A DNA stretch of 64,000 nucleotides from Mucilaginibacter flavidus. Its GTDB lineage: Bacteria > Bacteroidota > Bacteroidia > Sphingobacteriales > Sphingobacteriaceae. Position numbers and translations under genes: made by a program. Position 1 is the first letter of the stretch; every line of letters starts with the position of its first letter. The stretch covers positions 1 through 64,000 of the forward strand of contig NZ_JAMXOE010000007.1 of NCBI RefSeq assembly GCF_024055575.1, read 5' to 3'. Below are positions 44,086 through 51,560 of the stretch, piece by piece. The notes beneath the pieces were generated by a model. The model saw only the letters and a program-made list of their open reading frames with translations, had not been told where the DNA came from and did no database searches.

Positions 44086-44787
44086 TTATACAGTTTCGGT
44101 AATGTCATCGTCTACATCCAGGTGGCTGTAAACTAGTTTGCGGTAGGCAACCACCAGGAGAATGTTTACAAAAGGCACTACAAACACCATCCCGATAACG
44201 GTTATTGAGCCTAAAAACACCATCGCTTCAATCAGCAAGAATAACAACAGGTATTTTAAAAAGTTACCTTTTATAAGCTGGAAGCTTTGTATAACTGATT
44301 CAAACGGGCCGGAGTTGTCATCCACGATGAAGCATGCGCATATTGGGAAATAAAAAAGAAAGAAAACCTCAAAAAATATCGCTGAGAAAATACCCAGTAT
44401 ACTTTGCAGTATGCCCTCATCAAGGGTTTTTATACCTGCTGAAATAAATACTGTTATGGTACTTACTATTACCAGTAAAAGAATATAGCTCAATAGCATT
44501 TTTATCGTGGGTACAATATCGCCAAAGCCAAAGTCATAATATTCTTTGTCGATAAGCTGGAAAATAAGTTTGATAAAGCCAAGGAAAATAAAACTAATAA
44601 GGAAAATGGAAAAAATGCCGCTGATAGTGGCAATAACCATATCAATTAAAATAAACTTTACCAGCAGCCCGGTACCAAAAACAATCGCTACCGAAAGCAG
44701 GGTATATACAGCAACAGTGGCAAAATTCCTTTTGAGGATATGCCATGCAATACTTAGTGTTTCTGTTACCGAAAATGGATGGTACAT
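44086..44787 (-). CDS. Integral membrane protein of unknown function
   Basis: A 233-residue protein with six strongly hydrophobic segments and short loops. The sequence begins MYHPFSVTETLSIAWHILKRNF, a pattern seen in glycerophosphoryl-diester or DUF975/DUF4013-like membrane proteins. The C-terminus is acidic (HLDVDDDITETV). No catalytic residues stand out. It is encoded between a glycosyltransferase (4 bases upstream) and the GH3-type gene, so an envelope role is plausible but unproven. Confidence 0.75.
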   Translation of the reverse strand: MYHPFSVTETLSIAWHILKRNFATVAVYTLLSVAIVFGTGLLVKFILIDMVIATISGIFSIFLISFIFLGFIKLIFQLIDKEYYDFGFGDIVPTIKMLLSYILLLVIVSTITVFISAGIKTLDEGILQSILGIFSAIFFEVFFLFYFPICACFIVDDNSGPFESVIQSFQLIKGNFLKYLLLFLLIEAMVFLGSITVIGMVFVVPFVNILLVVAYRKLVYSHLDVDDDITETV

Positions 44788-44791
44788 ATAA

Positions 44792-45760
44792 TTATGATAT
44801 TTTTAATATTACCCGCTTTATAAAATCCTGCATAAAACCTAAGCCATATGCAGTTAATTGTATAAAAGATGCTATAAGGCTCAAAAATGCAATTTTTACC
44901 GACTTATTTTTCACCAACGAATGAAAAAATATCAACAAAATAATAAGCGCAAGTATAAAGTTACACAACAGCGCAATTGGCCAGCCAAACACATTGGCTA
45001 CAGCTGTAAACATTAGGGATAACGTAAATATAGCAGGAAAAAAGTGAATGGCCTTTAGCTCGGCAGGGAAAAACTTATAAACATTTATACGGGCCCGGCC
45101 GAAGAAATGTATCTGCTTGTAAAACTGTAAAAAGTTGGTTCGGCGTTTATGGTAAACCTTAGCTTCTGGTATCAATCCAATTTTAAAACCCATGGAATGG
45201 ATGCGGATACTATACTCGATATCCTCGCCCGAACGGGTGATAATAAAACCGCCCGCCTTTTCCCAAACCCCGCGCGAAATGCCCATATTAAAGCTGCGCG
45301 GATGAAATTGGCCGATACCTTTTTTATTGCCCCTGATGCCTCCTGTAGTAAATGGCGACGTCATGGAGTAACTGATAGCCTTTTGCACCGGTGTAAATGA
45401 CGGGTGCGCAGCATCCGGACCGCCATAGGCATCAAGCCAGTTTTCGTTGAGTGAATTGTTAACAATTTCCAGGTAATCCTCCGGTATCAGGCAATCCGAA
45501 TCGAAAATAACAAAGTAATCGCCTTTTGCGCGTTCAAAGCCGTAGTTGCGGGTAAAGCCCTGACCTTCATTTTGTTTTACAAAATATTTAACGTCGAATT
45601 TGCCGGCAAAGCTTTTTACGATATCTGCTGCATCATCTTTTGAACCATCCTCAATCACCAAAACCTCAAACTGCTTATAGGTTTGCAGCACAAGGGTTTC
45701 CAGCAGCTCTTTTATCTCCTGCGGGCGATTGTATAAAGGTATGATGATGGAGAAAAACAT
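44792..45760 (-). CDS. Family-2 glycosyltransferase with C-terminal membrane segments
   Basis: A 322-residue GT2: N-terminal FSIIIPLYNRPQEIKELLETL (2-22, read in parts), VIEDGSKDDA (~35-44), the metal-binding DSD in VIFDSDCLIPEDY (~88), and later acid-base elements SRGVWEKAGGF and GEDIEYSIR (~170-187). Two or three hydrophobic segments follow (about 245-315). GT2 enzymes move a sugar from a nucleotide or lipid donor to an acceptor. The donor is unknown. It is separated from the next GT2 by a 130-base repeat-bearing spacer. Confidence 0.87.
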   Translation of the reverse strand: MFFSIIIPLYNRPQEIKELLETLVLQTYKQFEVLVIEDGSKDDAADIVKSFAGKFDVKYFVKQNEGQGFTRNYGFERAKGDYFVIFDSDCLIPEDYLEIVNNSLNENWLDAYGGPDAAHPSFTPVQKAISYSMTSPFTTGGIRGNKKGIGQFHPRSFNMGISRGVWEKAGGFIITRSGEDIEYSIRIHSMGFKIGLIPEAKVYHKRRTNFLQFYKQIHFFGRARINVYKFFPAELKAIHFFPAIFTLSLMFTAVANVFGWPIALLCNFILALIILLIFFHSLVKNKSVKIAFLSLIASFIQLTAYGLGFMQDFIKRVILKIS

Positions 45761-45772
45761 AGATTAGTGAGC

Positions 45773-45890
45773 GGTTGATTGGGTTGAATAAGTTGATTGA
45801 GTTTTGTTGTGGTTAGTTAAATGTAAATCTGTAAATCCTCCTGTCATAACTTAATCAACCTATTCTAACACAATCAACCTAATCAACTCC
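45773..45890. repeat. Inverted word-repeat array (GTTGATT type)
   Basis: The left arm 45773-45802 repeats GTTGATTGGGTTGA-like words. The right arm 45848-45890 repeats AATCAACCTAATCAAC-like words, and the two are reverse complements. It fills the spacer between the two glycosyltransferase genes. The same word type recurs without a partner arm at 13553-13600. Confidence 0.7.
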
Positions 45891-45891
45891 C

Positions 45892-46842
45892 TTAAATAAC
45901 TTCCTCCACCTGGTATTTATTACGCTCGTGGGCGCTGCGTGCTACCAGTTCGGCTACAAAGCCGGTTAAAAACAATTGAGAGCCTAATATTACAGCTACC
46001 AGGGCAATGTAGAATAGGGGTTGGGTGGTAACGTCCCTGTAGTGTATCCCTTTGGCAATGGCGCGCAGTTTATCAACAATCATCCAGATGGTAATTATAG
46101 TTCCAGCCAAAAAGCTTATCGTGCCCAGGGCGCCAAAAAAGTGCATCGGGCGCTTGCCAAATTTGCCCACAAAAAATATCGACATCAAATCGAGCAGGCC
46201 GTTTATAAAGCGGTTAAGGCCAAATTTTGTTTTGCCGTATTTGCGGGGGCGATGTTCAACTACCTGCTCACCAATTTTTGTGAAGCCGGCCCATTTGGCA
46301 ATTACCGGTATGTAACGGTGCATTTCGCCGTATACTTCTATGTTTTTAACAACTGCGCTGCGGTAGGCTTTCAACCCGCAGTTAAAGTCATGCAGGTTAT
46401 CGATGCCCGACATGCGGCGCGTTGCTGCATTAAATAATTTCGTTGGGATGGTTTTGCTAAGCGGGTCGTGCCGTTTGGCTTTCCAGCCCGATACCAGGTC
46501 GTATTTTTCTTCGGTAATGCGGCGGTAAAGCTCGGGTATTTCGTCGGGACTGTCCTGCAGATCGGCATCCATGGTAATAACCACGTTACCTTTAGTTGCT
46601 TCAAAGCCGGTATTCAATGCCGCCGATTTGCCGTAATTGCGCCTGAATTTGATACCCTTGATAAAAGGGTTTCCGGCATTTAGCTTGCGGATCATTTCCC
46701 ACGAGCCGTCTTTGCTGCCATCGTCAACAAGTATAACTTCGTAAGTGAACCGGTTCTCATCCATTACTCGGCTTATCCATGAGGTAAGCTCGGGCAATGA
46801 TTCTATTTCGTCGTAAAGTGGTACTACTACTGATATATCCAT
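45892..46842 (-). CDS. Family-2 glycosyltransferase (DPM1/ArnC-like) with two membrane helices
   Basis: A 316-residue GT2: ISVVVPLYDEIESLPEL (3-19), ILVDDGSKDGSWEMI (~37-51), FRRNYGKSAALNTGF (~68-82), the DAD metal motif in VITMDADLQDSPDEI (~91-105), and two C-terminal membrane helices (about 235-258 and 272-296). This architecture is that of polyprenyl-phosphate glycosyltransferases (GtrB, ArnC, dolichol-phosphate mannose synthase), which charge undecaprenyl phosphate with one sugar for later transfer outside the inner membrane. It leads the minus-strand run. Confidence 0.92.
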   Translation of the reverse strand: MDISVVVPLYDEIESLPELTSWISRVMDENRFTYEVILVDDGSKDGSWEMIRKLNAGNPFIKGIKFRRNYGKSAALNTGFEATKGNVVITMDADLQDSPDEIPELYRRITEEKYDLVSGWKAKRHDPLSKTIPTKLFNAATRRMSGIDNLHDFNCGLKAYRSAVVKNIEVYGEMHRYIPVIAKWAGFTKIGEQVVEHRPRKYGKTKFGLNRFINGLLDLMSIFFVGKFGKRPMHFFGALGTISFLAGTIITIWMIVDKLRAIAKGIHYRDVTTQPLFYIALVAVILGSQLFLTGFVAELVARSAHERNKYQVEEVI

Positions 46843-46925
46843 TTATTAGGAATGCAGCAGGCGGGGGGTATTACGCCGTTGCTGTCGTTCCGCAAAAATA
46901 TAAAAAATTGGGTATATCTTTTTGG

Positions 46926-46959
46926 GATTGCACCGATTGTTAAAATGATTACACCGATA
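46926..46959. repeat. Dispersed CACCGATT repeat, copy 2
   Basis: GATTGCACCGATTG followed by ATGATTACACCGATAAATGG; same organisation as copies at 21794-21826 and 47741-47792. Confidence 0.7.
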
Positions 46960-46970
46960 AATGGACTGTA

Positions 46971-47001
46971 TTGCAATTTTTACAGAATGTAACTATCTTT
47001 G
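46971..47001 (+). promoter_or_regulatory. Bacteroidota-type promoter
   Basis: TTG at 46971-46973 and the -7 element TATCTTTG at 46994-47001 are 20 bases apart, a good fit to TTTG-N19-21-TAnnTTTG. A transcript would start near 47008, 9 bases before the short frame at 47017 and about 200 bases before the TPR gene. Confidence 0.6.
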
Positions 47002-47016
47002 TAAAAAAATAATACA

Positions 47017-47106
47017 ATGCAACGCTTTAATTTCTTCTGTGGTAAAAACCTTATGCAGCCCATGGGCTCGCAACAGAAAGCGTGTGCTTTAAATACACCT
47101 TTCTAA
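47017..47106 (+). CDS. Possible 29-residue leader or small peptide (weak)
   Basis: ATG-to-TAA frame of 29 codons directly downstream of a good promoter. The peptide starts MQRFNFFCGKNLMQPMG and ends QQKACALNTPF. It has two Cys and no signal sequence. It may be a leader peptide, a small protein, or part of a longer 5' region of the TPR gene. No recognisable regulatory codon run (for example repeated His or Trp) is seen. Confidence 0.3.
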   Translation: MQRFNFFCGKNLMQPMGSQQKACALNTPF

Positions 47107-47209
47107 CGGTCGGGCTTACATCAACCTTCCGAAAAACTACAATTATTAATTTTTATTTTAATATGACGGCTTACTTTATTGATGGCCGCACTATACTGTT
47201 TAAGATTTT

Positions 47210-47731
47210 ATGAATACCTATTATACTATAGACGAGAAATATTTACAAGCCGTAGATAAATTAAGCTATGGACGAACGCCGAAAGCCTTGCAATTACTTA
47301 ACGAAATTGTAAGTAACGACCCTTTGTACGCAAAGGCGCATTACCAGCTTGGAAAAATATATTATTACGATCTGGAAGACTACCAGGTAGCCGGTTACCA
47401 TTTTAAAACCTGCATGGAACTGGAACCAGTATTCCCGGGTAATTATTATCATTACCTTAACCTGGCGGTTTTTTTAAATATGCAGAAACTGGTGAAAGCT
47501 ATTGCTGAAAAGGCGTTGGTTGTGCCAGGCGTGGATGTCGCAGATATTTACGAGCTGGTTGGTTTATCGGCTGAGAAGAACAAAGAACTGGAAAAAGCCT
47601 TAGCGGCTTACAATAACGCTTTTGATACGGTTACAAATAAAACCGACAAAAGAAAAATTGAGGAAAGCATTGAACGCATAAACGCCAAAATGCAGCGTGT
47701 TAAGGCCTACCAGTACACTTTGGTTGAGTAG
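47210..47731 (+). CDS. TPR-repeat protein
   Basis: A 173-residue soluble protein with about three TPR units: AVDKLSYGRTPKALQLLNEIVSNDPLYAKAHYQLGKIYYY (read in parts, ~10-50), then YHFKTCMELEPVFPGNYYHYLNLAV and LEKALAAYNNAFDTVTNKTDKRKIEESI (both read in parts). The central GKIYYYDLEDYQVAGYHF motif is typical. No signal peptide, so cytoplasmic. Probably a protein-interaction scaffold. Partner unknown. Confidence 0.82.
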   Translation: MNTYYTIDEKYLQAVDKLSYGRTPKALQLLNEIVSNDPLYAKAHYQLGKIYYYDLEDYQVAGYHFKTCMELEPVFPGNYYHYLNLAVFLNMQKLVKAIAEKALVVPGVDVADIYELVGLSAEKNKELEKALAAYNNAFDTVTNKTDKRKIEESIERINAKMQRVKAYQYTLVE

Positions 47732-47759
47732 TCTTTTGTGATTCCACCGATTATTGAAT

Positions 47760-47792
47760 GATTACACCGATTGTTATTAAATCGGTGTAATC
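47760..47792 (+). terminator. Hairpin formed by the CACCGATT repeat
   Basis: GATTACACCGATT (47760-47772) and AATCGGTGTAATC (47780-47792) form a perfect 13-bp stem with a 7-base loop, 29 bases after the TPR stop. No T run follows on the plus strand, so termination strength is uncertain. Confidence 0.5.
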
Positions 47793-47832
47793 CCTAGTTG
47801 GCCAGCCGAGCTTTTTTAACATCGACCACGGT

Positions 47833-47850
47833 TATCGAACTCATGTTAAT
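47833..47850 (+). repeat. Dispersed motif TATCGAACTCATGTTAAT
   Basis: Third copy of the 18-mer also present at 9901-9918 and 13827-13844. Confidence 0.5.
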
Positions 47851-48149
47851 ATAATACCGGTTTTGCAGAATTAATGTGACAACACTAAAAATTACAGATG
47901 GTTATCCATATTAAAATATTGTAAGTGCGAATATGCTTCTGTTTTTTAAGAATTAAATTCTTCGTAATTGTTTTTTGTAAAAATTTAATTCTGTTTATGT
48001 ATTTGGGTGTAATACATTAGCCAAGTTGCTTTAAACCTTTCGTTTTTTTTACCGTCCTAACTGTATAAAATTTGAAACGATAACAACACCATTTGCAGCA
48101 GCTGAATCGAGAAAGCAAATGAGGTTTAATCAATATAAAAACAAACAGC

Positions 48150-48944
48150 ATGAAAAAGTTAGCAATATTATCAGCAATAGCATTAAGCGGTTTAATTTAT
48201 AATACTGCCTCTGCACAAATAAGAATAAATTTTGGTTTACACATAAGGCCTGTTTATGCCCGTTACCACGCTCCGGTAGTTGTTGAGCAGCCTGTTTACC
48301 AGGAACCCGTTCAGGTTTATGACGATAGCAACGACGACGACTACTACTACCTACCCGAGGTAGATGCGTACTACAATGTAAATGCCGGTTGTTATTATTA
48401 TAACGATGGCGACAACTGGGTTTCTGCAGCGTATTTACCAGGCGCTTATCGTAACTACGATTGGAGAAGTTCCCGCAGGTACGAAGTACGTGAGCACCGC
48501 CCATTTGCCCGCGCCGATTTTTACAGGTCGAGGTATAATGGCAGAGAGGTAGCCGAGTTCAGGAATTATCGTCACGATAATGATTCACGTGGAAGTTATG
48601 ATCGTAACAACAGCTACTACAATCGCGGTAATGACAATCGTTATCACGACCGCGATGGCGGCTACAACAGATCAGAACAAAACCGCGGGTATGATAACCA
48701 TTACGGAAACAGGGGCCAGGGAGGTTACAGCCAACCATCTTACCAGGGCCGCAATCAAAATAATGAGAACCATGGACAAGGTGGTTATGGCCAGCCTAAC
48801 CAAAACAACGGCGGTCGCCAATGGGGTCAGGGCCATTCCGCTCAGCCGAGCCAAAATAATGGTGGCTCAGAAGGACGCGGCAGAGGTGGAAACGAGCACT
48901 TTGCACAAAATATGGGCATGGCCCACAGAATGGGTCGCAACTAA
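48150..48944 (+). CDS. Secreted low-complexity Gly/Asn/Arg/Tyr-rich protein
   Basis: A 264-residue protein with signal peptide (MKKLAILSAIALSGLIYNTASAQ). A short ordered part (about 24-125) contains acidic (DDSNDDDYYYLPEVD) and aromatic runs (AYLPGAYRNYDWRSSRRYEVR). From about 140 to the end it is a low-complexity tail of DRNNSYYNRGNDNRY- and GGYGQPNQNN-like units. The tail is intrinsically disordered and positively charged. The ordered part resembles small Bacteroidota envelope proteins of unknown role. It is a single gene closed by a terminator. Confidence 0.8.
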   Translation: MKKLAILSAIALSGLIYNTASAQIRINFGLHIRPVYARYHAPVVVEQPVYQEPVQVYDDSNDDDYYYLPEVDAYYNVNAGCYYYNDGDNWVSAAYLPGAYRNYDWRSSRRYEVREHRPFARADFYRSRYNGREVAEFRNYRHDNDSRGSYDRNNSYYNRGNDNRYHDRDGGYNRSEQNRGYDNHYGNRGQGGYSQPSYQGRNQNNENHGQGGYGQPNQNNGGRQWGQGHSAQPSQNNGGSEGRGRGGNEHFAQNMGMAHRMGRN

Positions 48945-48952
48945 ACACGATT

Positions 48953-49080
48953 GCAAGGATTGACAGGATTTGATAAGCGAGCGTTTAAACTTGCGGAGTT
49001 TCAGAAACTTCGCAAGTTTTTTTTGCGACATGCATCCTTTAAATCTTGTTAATCCTTAAATCGTGTTAAATCTTGTTAAA
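48953..49080. repeat. Word-repeat arms around a terminator
   Basis: CACGATTGCAAGGATTGACAG and following bases (48953-48972) are the approximate reverse complement of AATCCTTAAATCGTGTTAAAT-type words at 49041-49078. A terminator hairpin sits between the arms. The element separates two convergent genes. Confidence 0.65.
48987..49024. terminator. Terminator of the low-complexity protein gene
   Basis: AAACTTGCGGAGTTTC and the partner AAACTTCGCAAGTTT pair around a short loop (one G-T mismatch) and are followed by a run of eight T. Confidence 0.88.
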
Positions 49081-50032
49081 TTGAGTATGTGCTGGCGCGG
49101 TTTAACAAATCTATAGCATCACTATTTAATTTTAGCGATACTGCTTTTGTCAATTCTTCCAGTTGTTTTACCGTAGTAGCACTGGCAATAGGTGCTGTAA
49201 TTCCCGGCCGGGCCATTACCCAGGCAAGGGCTATTGTTGCTGGTGTTACGTCATATTCAGCAGCAACTTTGTCAAGCGTAGCTAAAATTTTAAAGCCGCG
49301 CGGGTTCATAAACTTTTTAACGCCCTGCCCGCGGCTACTTTTCGACAGGTCGTTTTCTGACCGGTATTTACCTGTTAAAAATCCACTTGCTAACGAGTAA
49401 TAGCTAATAACGCCTATATTTCGTTCGCGGCAAACGGGCTCAAGTTCGGTTTCGTAATGCTCACGGCTGTATAAATTATATTCGGGCTGCAGGCATTGAT
49501 AAGCGGCCAGGCTGTGGTCTTTGCTTACCTGTAATGCTTCTTTAAACCGTAGGCCATCATAATTGGATGCGCCTATTGCACGAACCTTGCCCTGTTTTAT
49601 CAGATCGGTAAAGGTTTCAAGTGTTTCTAAAAGTGGGGTGTTTTTATCGTCCGCGTGTGATTGATAAAGGTCGATATAATCGGTTTGCAGGCGTTTTAAG
49701 GAGTCCTCAACGGCCTGGGTGATATATCGGCGCGATAGCCCGGTTTTGTCTTCGCCCATCGGTTTGCCTACTTTGGTGGCTACCACCACCTTATCGCGCT
49801 TGCCCGATCTTTTCAGCCAGTTGCCTATTATAGTTTCCGATTGCCCGCCTTTGCCGCCGTGTGCCCAGGTAGCGTAAACGTCGGCCGTGTCAATTAAGTC
49901 GAGCCCGGCATCAACAAAGCCATCCAATATTTTAAACGATTCTTTTTCATCAATCGTCCACCCGAATACGTTACCGCCAAAAGCAAAAGGATGTACTTTT
50001 ATTCCTGATTGTCCTATTTCCCTTTTATCCAT
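49076..50032 (-). CDS. Aldo/keto reductase
   Basis: A 318-residue AKR with the (beta/alpha)8 signatures: GLDLIDTADVYATW (catalytic Asp and Tyr at ~48-53), VVATKVGKPMG (catalytic Lys, ~85), IDLYQSHADD (His position, ~120), IGASNYDG (~158) and the NADPH-binding GITAPIASATTVKQLEEL near the end. The group is YajO/IolS-like with broad carbonyl specificity, cytoplasmic. It reads through to the word-repeat arm at its 3' end. A small gene lies 16 bases upstream on the same strand. Confidence 0.9.
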   Translation of the reverse strand: MDKREIGQSGIKVHPFAFGGNVFGWTIDEKESFKILDGFVDAGLDLIDTADVYATWAHGGKGGQSETIIGNWLKRSGKRDKVVVATKVGKPMGEDKTGLSRRYITQAVEDSLKRLQTDYIDLYQSHADDKNTPLLETLETFTDLIKQGKVRAIGASNYDGLRFKEALQVSKDHSLAAYQCLQPEYNLYSREHYETELEPVCRERNIGVISYYSLASGFLTGKYRSENDLSKSSRGQGVKKFMNPRGFKILATLDKVAAEYDVTPATIALAWVMARPGITAPIASATTVKQLEELTKAVSLKLNSDAIDLLNRASTYSI

Positions 50033-50048
50033 ACGTTAATATAATAAT

Positions 50049-50276
50049 TTAGACAACCTGCTGTGCAAGCTCGTCAATCCAACTACCCAAAAACGGCTCT
50101 GTTCCCGCCAGGCGCACCCAATTTCCCTCTTCATCCCGGGCGATTATTAGGTGTAAGCTATTATCAATCGATTCAAATTCGTATGCGTCCGGGTAGCCGT
50201 CAAAACTGATTTTTTGTACTGTTCCTTCAACCGGAAAGTCGGAGCCGGTAAGTGTTGCTGCAAATTGCTGTTTCAT
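50049..50276 (-). CDS. Small hypothetical protein (75 residues)
   Basis: A 75-residue acidic protein with alternating beta-strand pattern (GTVQKISFDGYPDAYEFESID, IIARDEEGNWVRLAGTEPFL; read in parts). No family was recognised. It has no signal peptide and lies 16 bases before the aldo/keto reductase gene on the same strand, so the two are probably co-transcribed. Confidence 0.65.
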   Translation of the reverse strand: MKQQFAATLTGSDFPVEGTVQKISFDGYPDAYEFESIDNSLHLIIARDEEGNWVRLAGTEPFLGSWIDELAQQVV

Positions 50277-50426
50277 AAAATTTAGTATATAAATGTAATT
50301 GATATAACTTTTTTCTGTACAAATTGTGTGTCAGATAATGGTAATAGTACGCTTTTTATATGAACATGTAGCGCAGTGATTAAAACATGCCATAAATTGC
50401 AATAAGCTATTGTATATATTTACCGT

Positions 50427-50678
50427 GTGGAAAATATAAAGCCGGACTCGAACGTATTAGTGGAGATTGTACAAACTAAAATGCCCTTTGGTAAATATAA
50501 AGGCACGTTGGTAAGCGACATACCAGTTTCGTATTTGGAATGGATGCATAGCAAGGGTTTCCCACCAGGTAAATTGGGTATGATGCTGGCCACGGTGTAC
50601 GAAATAAAAACTAATGGATTAACTGAGATACTTTTTAAGGTTAAGCGGGTGGTTGCGAAAAAAATAGAGCGGTTGTAA
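50427..50678 (+). CDS. DUF3820 family protein
   Basis: An 83-residue protein starting at GTG 50427. It has the family motif MPFGKYKGTLVSDIPVSYLEWM (residues 19-40, read in parts), and the C-terminal part is basic (KVKRVVAKKIERL). DUF3820 proteins are small cytoplasmic proteins of unknown role, and the core motif resembles that of exonuclease-associated 'GKY-G' domains. It is a single gene. Confidence 0.85.
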   Translation: MENIKPDSNVLVEIVQTKMPFGKYKGTLVSDIPVSYLEWMHSKGFPPGKLGMMLATVYEIKTNGLTEILFKVKRVVAKKIERL

Positions 50679-50837
50679 ATGTTGAAATTGTTGTAAGGGT
50701 TTGATTTTTATTACGACTAACCTGACAAACGCGAATTGCCGATGGGCCATTGTTCAACATTTACAACTAGTTACAAACAAATGACCATCCACCACAACAT
50801 CGCAAACGTATATTCAAGTATAAAATTTGAGAACAAT

Positions 50838-51491
50838 ATGAAACGAATTATTTTTTATGCAGCCGCTATATTACTATTTGCCGGCTGTGTTAACGGGCAA
50901 CCGGGCAGCCGGAACGATTATGCTGATTTGCCAAAGCCTGCAGCAGGCGAAGCTGTTGCCACTTTTGGGGGAGGCTGCTTCTGGAGTATGAGCGAGGCAA
51001 TGTCGGAACTTAAAGGTGTTACGAAAGTAGTTTCCGGTTACGCTGGCGGGGTAACAGTTCGCCCAAGCTATGAGGATGTAAGCTCGCGTACTACAGGCCA
51101 TGCCGAATGTGTGCAGGTATATTACGACCCCAAAATTATCAGCTTTGCAACTTTGGCGAACGCTTTCTTTTTCGCGCACGACCCAACAGAACTTAACCGC
51201 CAGGGGCCGGACGAAGGTACAGACTACCGCTCGATAGCGTTTTACCGCACACCGGAAGAGAAAAATATTTTGCAGGAAACTATAAAAAGAATAAATGCTT
51301 CGAAGCATTATCCTGAAGCAATTGTAACCCAGCTGGCACCTTATAAAGTGTTTTACGCTGCCGAGAAATATCACCAGGGCTATTACAGGCTGAATATGGA
51401 TAACCCATATATTACTGGTGTATCAGTACCAAAAGTGATGAAATTCAGGAAAGCTGAGAAGGCTGAGTTGAAGCCGGAGTTTGTTAAATAG
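50838..51491 (+). CDS. msrA: Peptide methionine sulfoxide reductase MsrA, lipoprotein form
   Basis: A 217-residue MsrA. The frame is open 34 codons further upstream, but ATG 50838 gives the signal MKRIIFYAAAILLFAGC with lipobox Cys17, so the enzyme should be anchored in the periplasm. The active site is GGGCFWS with nucleophile Cys47. The rest of the fold follows: GYAGGVTVRPSYEDVSS, GHAECVQVYYDP, EGTDYRSIAFY and EKYHQGYY. It reduces (S)-methionine sulfoxide in envelope proteins after oxidative damage. The usual second Cys next to the active site (FWC) is Ser here, so the resolving Cys is another residue or an external donor. Confidence 0.93.
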   Translation: MKRIIFYAAAILLFAGCVNGQPGSRNDYADLPKPAAGEAVATFGGGCFWSMSEAMSELKGVTKVVSGYAGGVTVRPSYEDVSSRTTGHAECVQVYYDPKIISFATLANAFFFAHDPTELNRQGPDEGTDYRSIAFYRTPEEKNILQETIKRINASKHYPEAIVTQLAPYKVFYAAEKYHQGYYRLNMDNPYITGVSVPKVMKFRKAEKAELKPEFVK

Positions 51492-51560
51492 AGATTAGAG
51501 GATAAAGATTGGAGATTAGTAAATATGTTTTTCAACTAATCTCCGGTCTCTTATCTCTAT
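51491..51560. repeat. Inverted word-repeat array (GAGATTAG type)
   Basis: Left arm 51491-51521 (AGAGATTAGAGGATAAAGATT...) and right arm 51536-51560 (ACTAATCTCC...CTCTTATCTCT) are approximate reverse complements. It fills the 65 bases between the convergent msrA and cysN stops and probably terminates both. Confidence 0.7.

Larger units (their letters stand above)
47732..48149. other. 418-base spacer with two dispersed repeats
   Basis: The first part carries copy 3 of the CACCGATT repeat (47741-47792), which here forms a perfect hairpin, and then the dispersed motif TATCGAACTCATGTTAAT at 47833-47850. The remaining 300 bases are AT-rich with a partly self-complementary stretch AAGAATTAAATTCTT near 47948-47962. 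I see no gene. Confidence 0.55.

Noticed and set aside
46021-46437. A 138-codon frame opposite the GtrB-like glycosyltransferase
   Set aside because: Antisense shadow with no domain pattern; the glycosyltransferase motifs are unambiguous.
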